The notes under the pieces: model-generated
Database searches by the model: none
Seen by the model: the letters and a program-made list of their open reading frames with translations, nothing else
What the model was told of the DNA's origin: nothing
Program-made: the position numbers and the translations under genes
In this document: positions 5,839-6,421 of the stretch, one piece after another
How positions within the stretch are numbered: position 1 is the stretch's first letter
How the letters are laid out: each line of letters opens with the position of its first letter
Origin: an uncultured Nitrososphaerales archaeon
Lineage (GTDB): Archaea > Thermoproteota > Nitrososphaeria > Nitrososphaerales > JAAOZN01
Direction of reading: 5' to 3'
Length of the DNA stretch: 6,421 nucleotides
NCBI GenBank assembly: GCA_938029515.1
Contig: CALJAQ010000180.1
Coordinates: 1-6,421, forward strand

Positions 5839-6421
5839 ATTTTACTATTTTTAGCCGCTCAAGGAGGGCTTGATAAGCGATTTGGCTTGCTTTCTGCTTT
5901 TTATAGTATCTTATCACCTCGATAATGTTATCTTCACTTTTAAGGTTCAGAATCTTTCTAACTTTATTTGCTACTGGTCCTCCTATAAATAGGTATTGTG
6001 CTGCTGAAGTCAGGTTTCTTGCTGAGCGTTCCGTGGAGGCTGACTCGAAGTCTATTATTTCGACTCTATCTGATATTAGCACGTGCTTGCTTAGGTTGCT
6101 TAGCTCGCCGTGGTCTAAGCCTGCTTGGTCTAGCCTCCAACATTTGTCGAATAGGTTTTTACAAACACTTCTTAGCTTTGAAGATACGCCTCTTCCTCTT
6201 AATTCTTTTACCCATTGAGGTAGGTTTACGCCTCTTATTAACTCCATTAGTATGAAGTTATCACTATGCTTGTAGAGTTTAGGCCCTACTCCAACTTTAT
6301 TTGCTGCAGAGAGCATCTCTGCTTCTCGATTTAGGTTTGGTCTGTTTGCATCTATCCGCCTGATCTTTAGTGCTGCTTCACCTTCTTCGAACTTTGCTGC
6401 CACCACTATGCTTACGCAACC
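5837..6421 (-). CDS. Archaeal serine/threonine protein kinase-like protein (COG2112 type), 5' end cut by the window
   Basis: This is a small atypical protein kinase-like protein. The frame is open to the window edge (GCVSIVVAAKF), where GCVSIVVAAK looks like the end of a glycine-rich loop and the beta strand after it. The GTG at 6406 is therefore probably internal and the start lies outside. Numbering from 6406: ALK with the ATP-binding lysine K14, a helix-C glutamate at E28 or E30, hinge region ILMELIRG (52-59), catalytic loop LDHGELSNLSKHV (97-109) and metal-binding IIDFESAS (117-124). HGEL replaces HRD and DFE replaces DFG, as in RIO/Bud32-like archaeal kinases; assignment to COG2112 rests on recalled motif wording. 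The remaining C-terminal tail of about 65 residues is helical and basic. Its substrate is unknown. The stop at 5839-5837 abuts the broken ORF. The frame is intact. Confidence 0.82.
   Translation of the reverse strand, partial: GCVSIVVAAKFEEGEAALKIRRIDANRPNLNREAEMLSAANKVGVGPKLYKHSDNFILMELIRGVNLPQWVKELRGRGVSSKLRSVCKNLFDKCWRLDQAGLDHGELSNLSKHVLISDRVEIIDFESASTERSARNLTSAAQYLFIGGPVANKVRKILNLKSEDNIIEVIRYYKKQKASQIAYQALLERLKIVK

Noticed and set aside
5925..6255. Two plus-strand open frames opposite the kinase
   Set aside because: Both overlap the catalytic motifs of the kinase on the other strand and show no domain of their own.
1..6421. CRISPR array, insertion sequence or defence system
   Set aside because: I saw no regularly spaced direct repeats, transposase motifs or known defence proteins on either strand.

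Overview
The window looks like a piece of an archaeal genome. The evidence is a tRNA gene with no encoded CCA and an archaeal box A (TATA) about 26 bp upstream, probable small tRNA introns, an archaeal-type COG2112 kinase-like protein, a binding protein anchored by a C-terminal membrane helix, GTG starts with GGTGAT/GAGG Shine-Dalgarno matches, and heavy use of ATA and AGA/AGG codons. A thermophilic Thermoproteota or Thaumarchaeota/Aigarchaeota-like host is plausible, but this is a guess from style; nothing here fixes the taxon.

Positions 1-3597 (minus strand) hold an oligopeptide/dipeptide-type (Opp/Dpp) ABC importer in the order oppB-oppC-oppD-oppF, read right to left. The genes are tightly coupled: a 4-nt gap between B and C, a GTGA overlap between C and D, and a TAATG overlap between D and F. 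oppD is intact and oppF runs off the left edge intact. The two permease genes are damaged: oppB lacks its 5' third and has two frameshifts, and oppC has one frameshift near its N-terminus.

Positions 3599-5191 (plus strand) hold the C-terminal part of a family-5 substrate-binding protein: the end of the binding lobe, a beta-sandwich-like domain, a repeat-rich coiled-coil stalk and a membrane anchor. Its N-terminal half is missing. The break in the binding protein and the break in oppB coincide at about 3597, so the two genes are joined head to head with both 5' ends absent. This is either an inversion/deletion or an assembly or amplification chimera. It is the strongest anomaly in the window.

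Positions 5192-5421 contain a T-rich terminator, a tRNA gene on the minus strand (best read as tRNA-Pro with anticodon GGG and two small introns) and its promoter. Positions 5422-5838 (minus) contain what looks like a broken, unrecognised small gene visible only across shifting frames. Positions 5837-6421 (minus) carry a COG2112-like kinase whose 5' end is cut by the window edge.

Working together: OppD and OppF would be the ATPases, OppB and OppC the channel and the plus-strand protein the surface receptor of one importer. As written here the importer could not be assembled, because both oppB and the receptor are incomplete. I found no CRISPR array, transposase or defence system.
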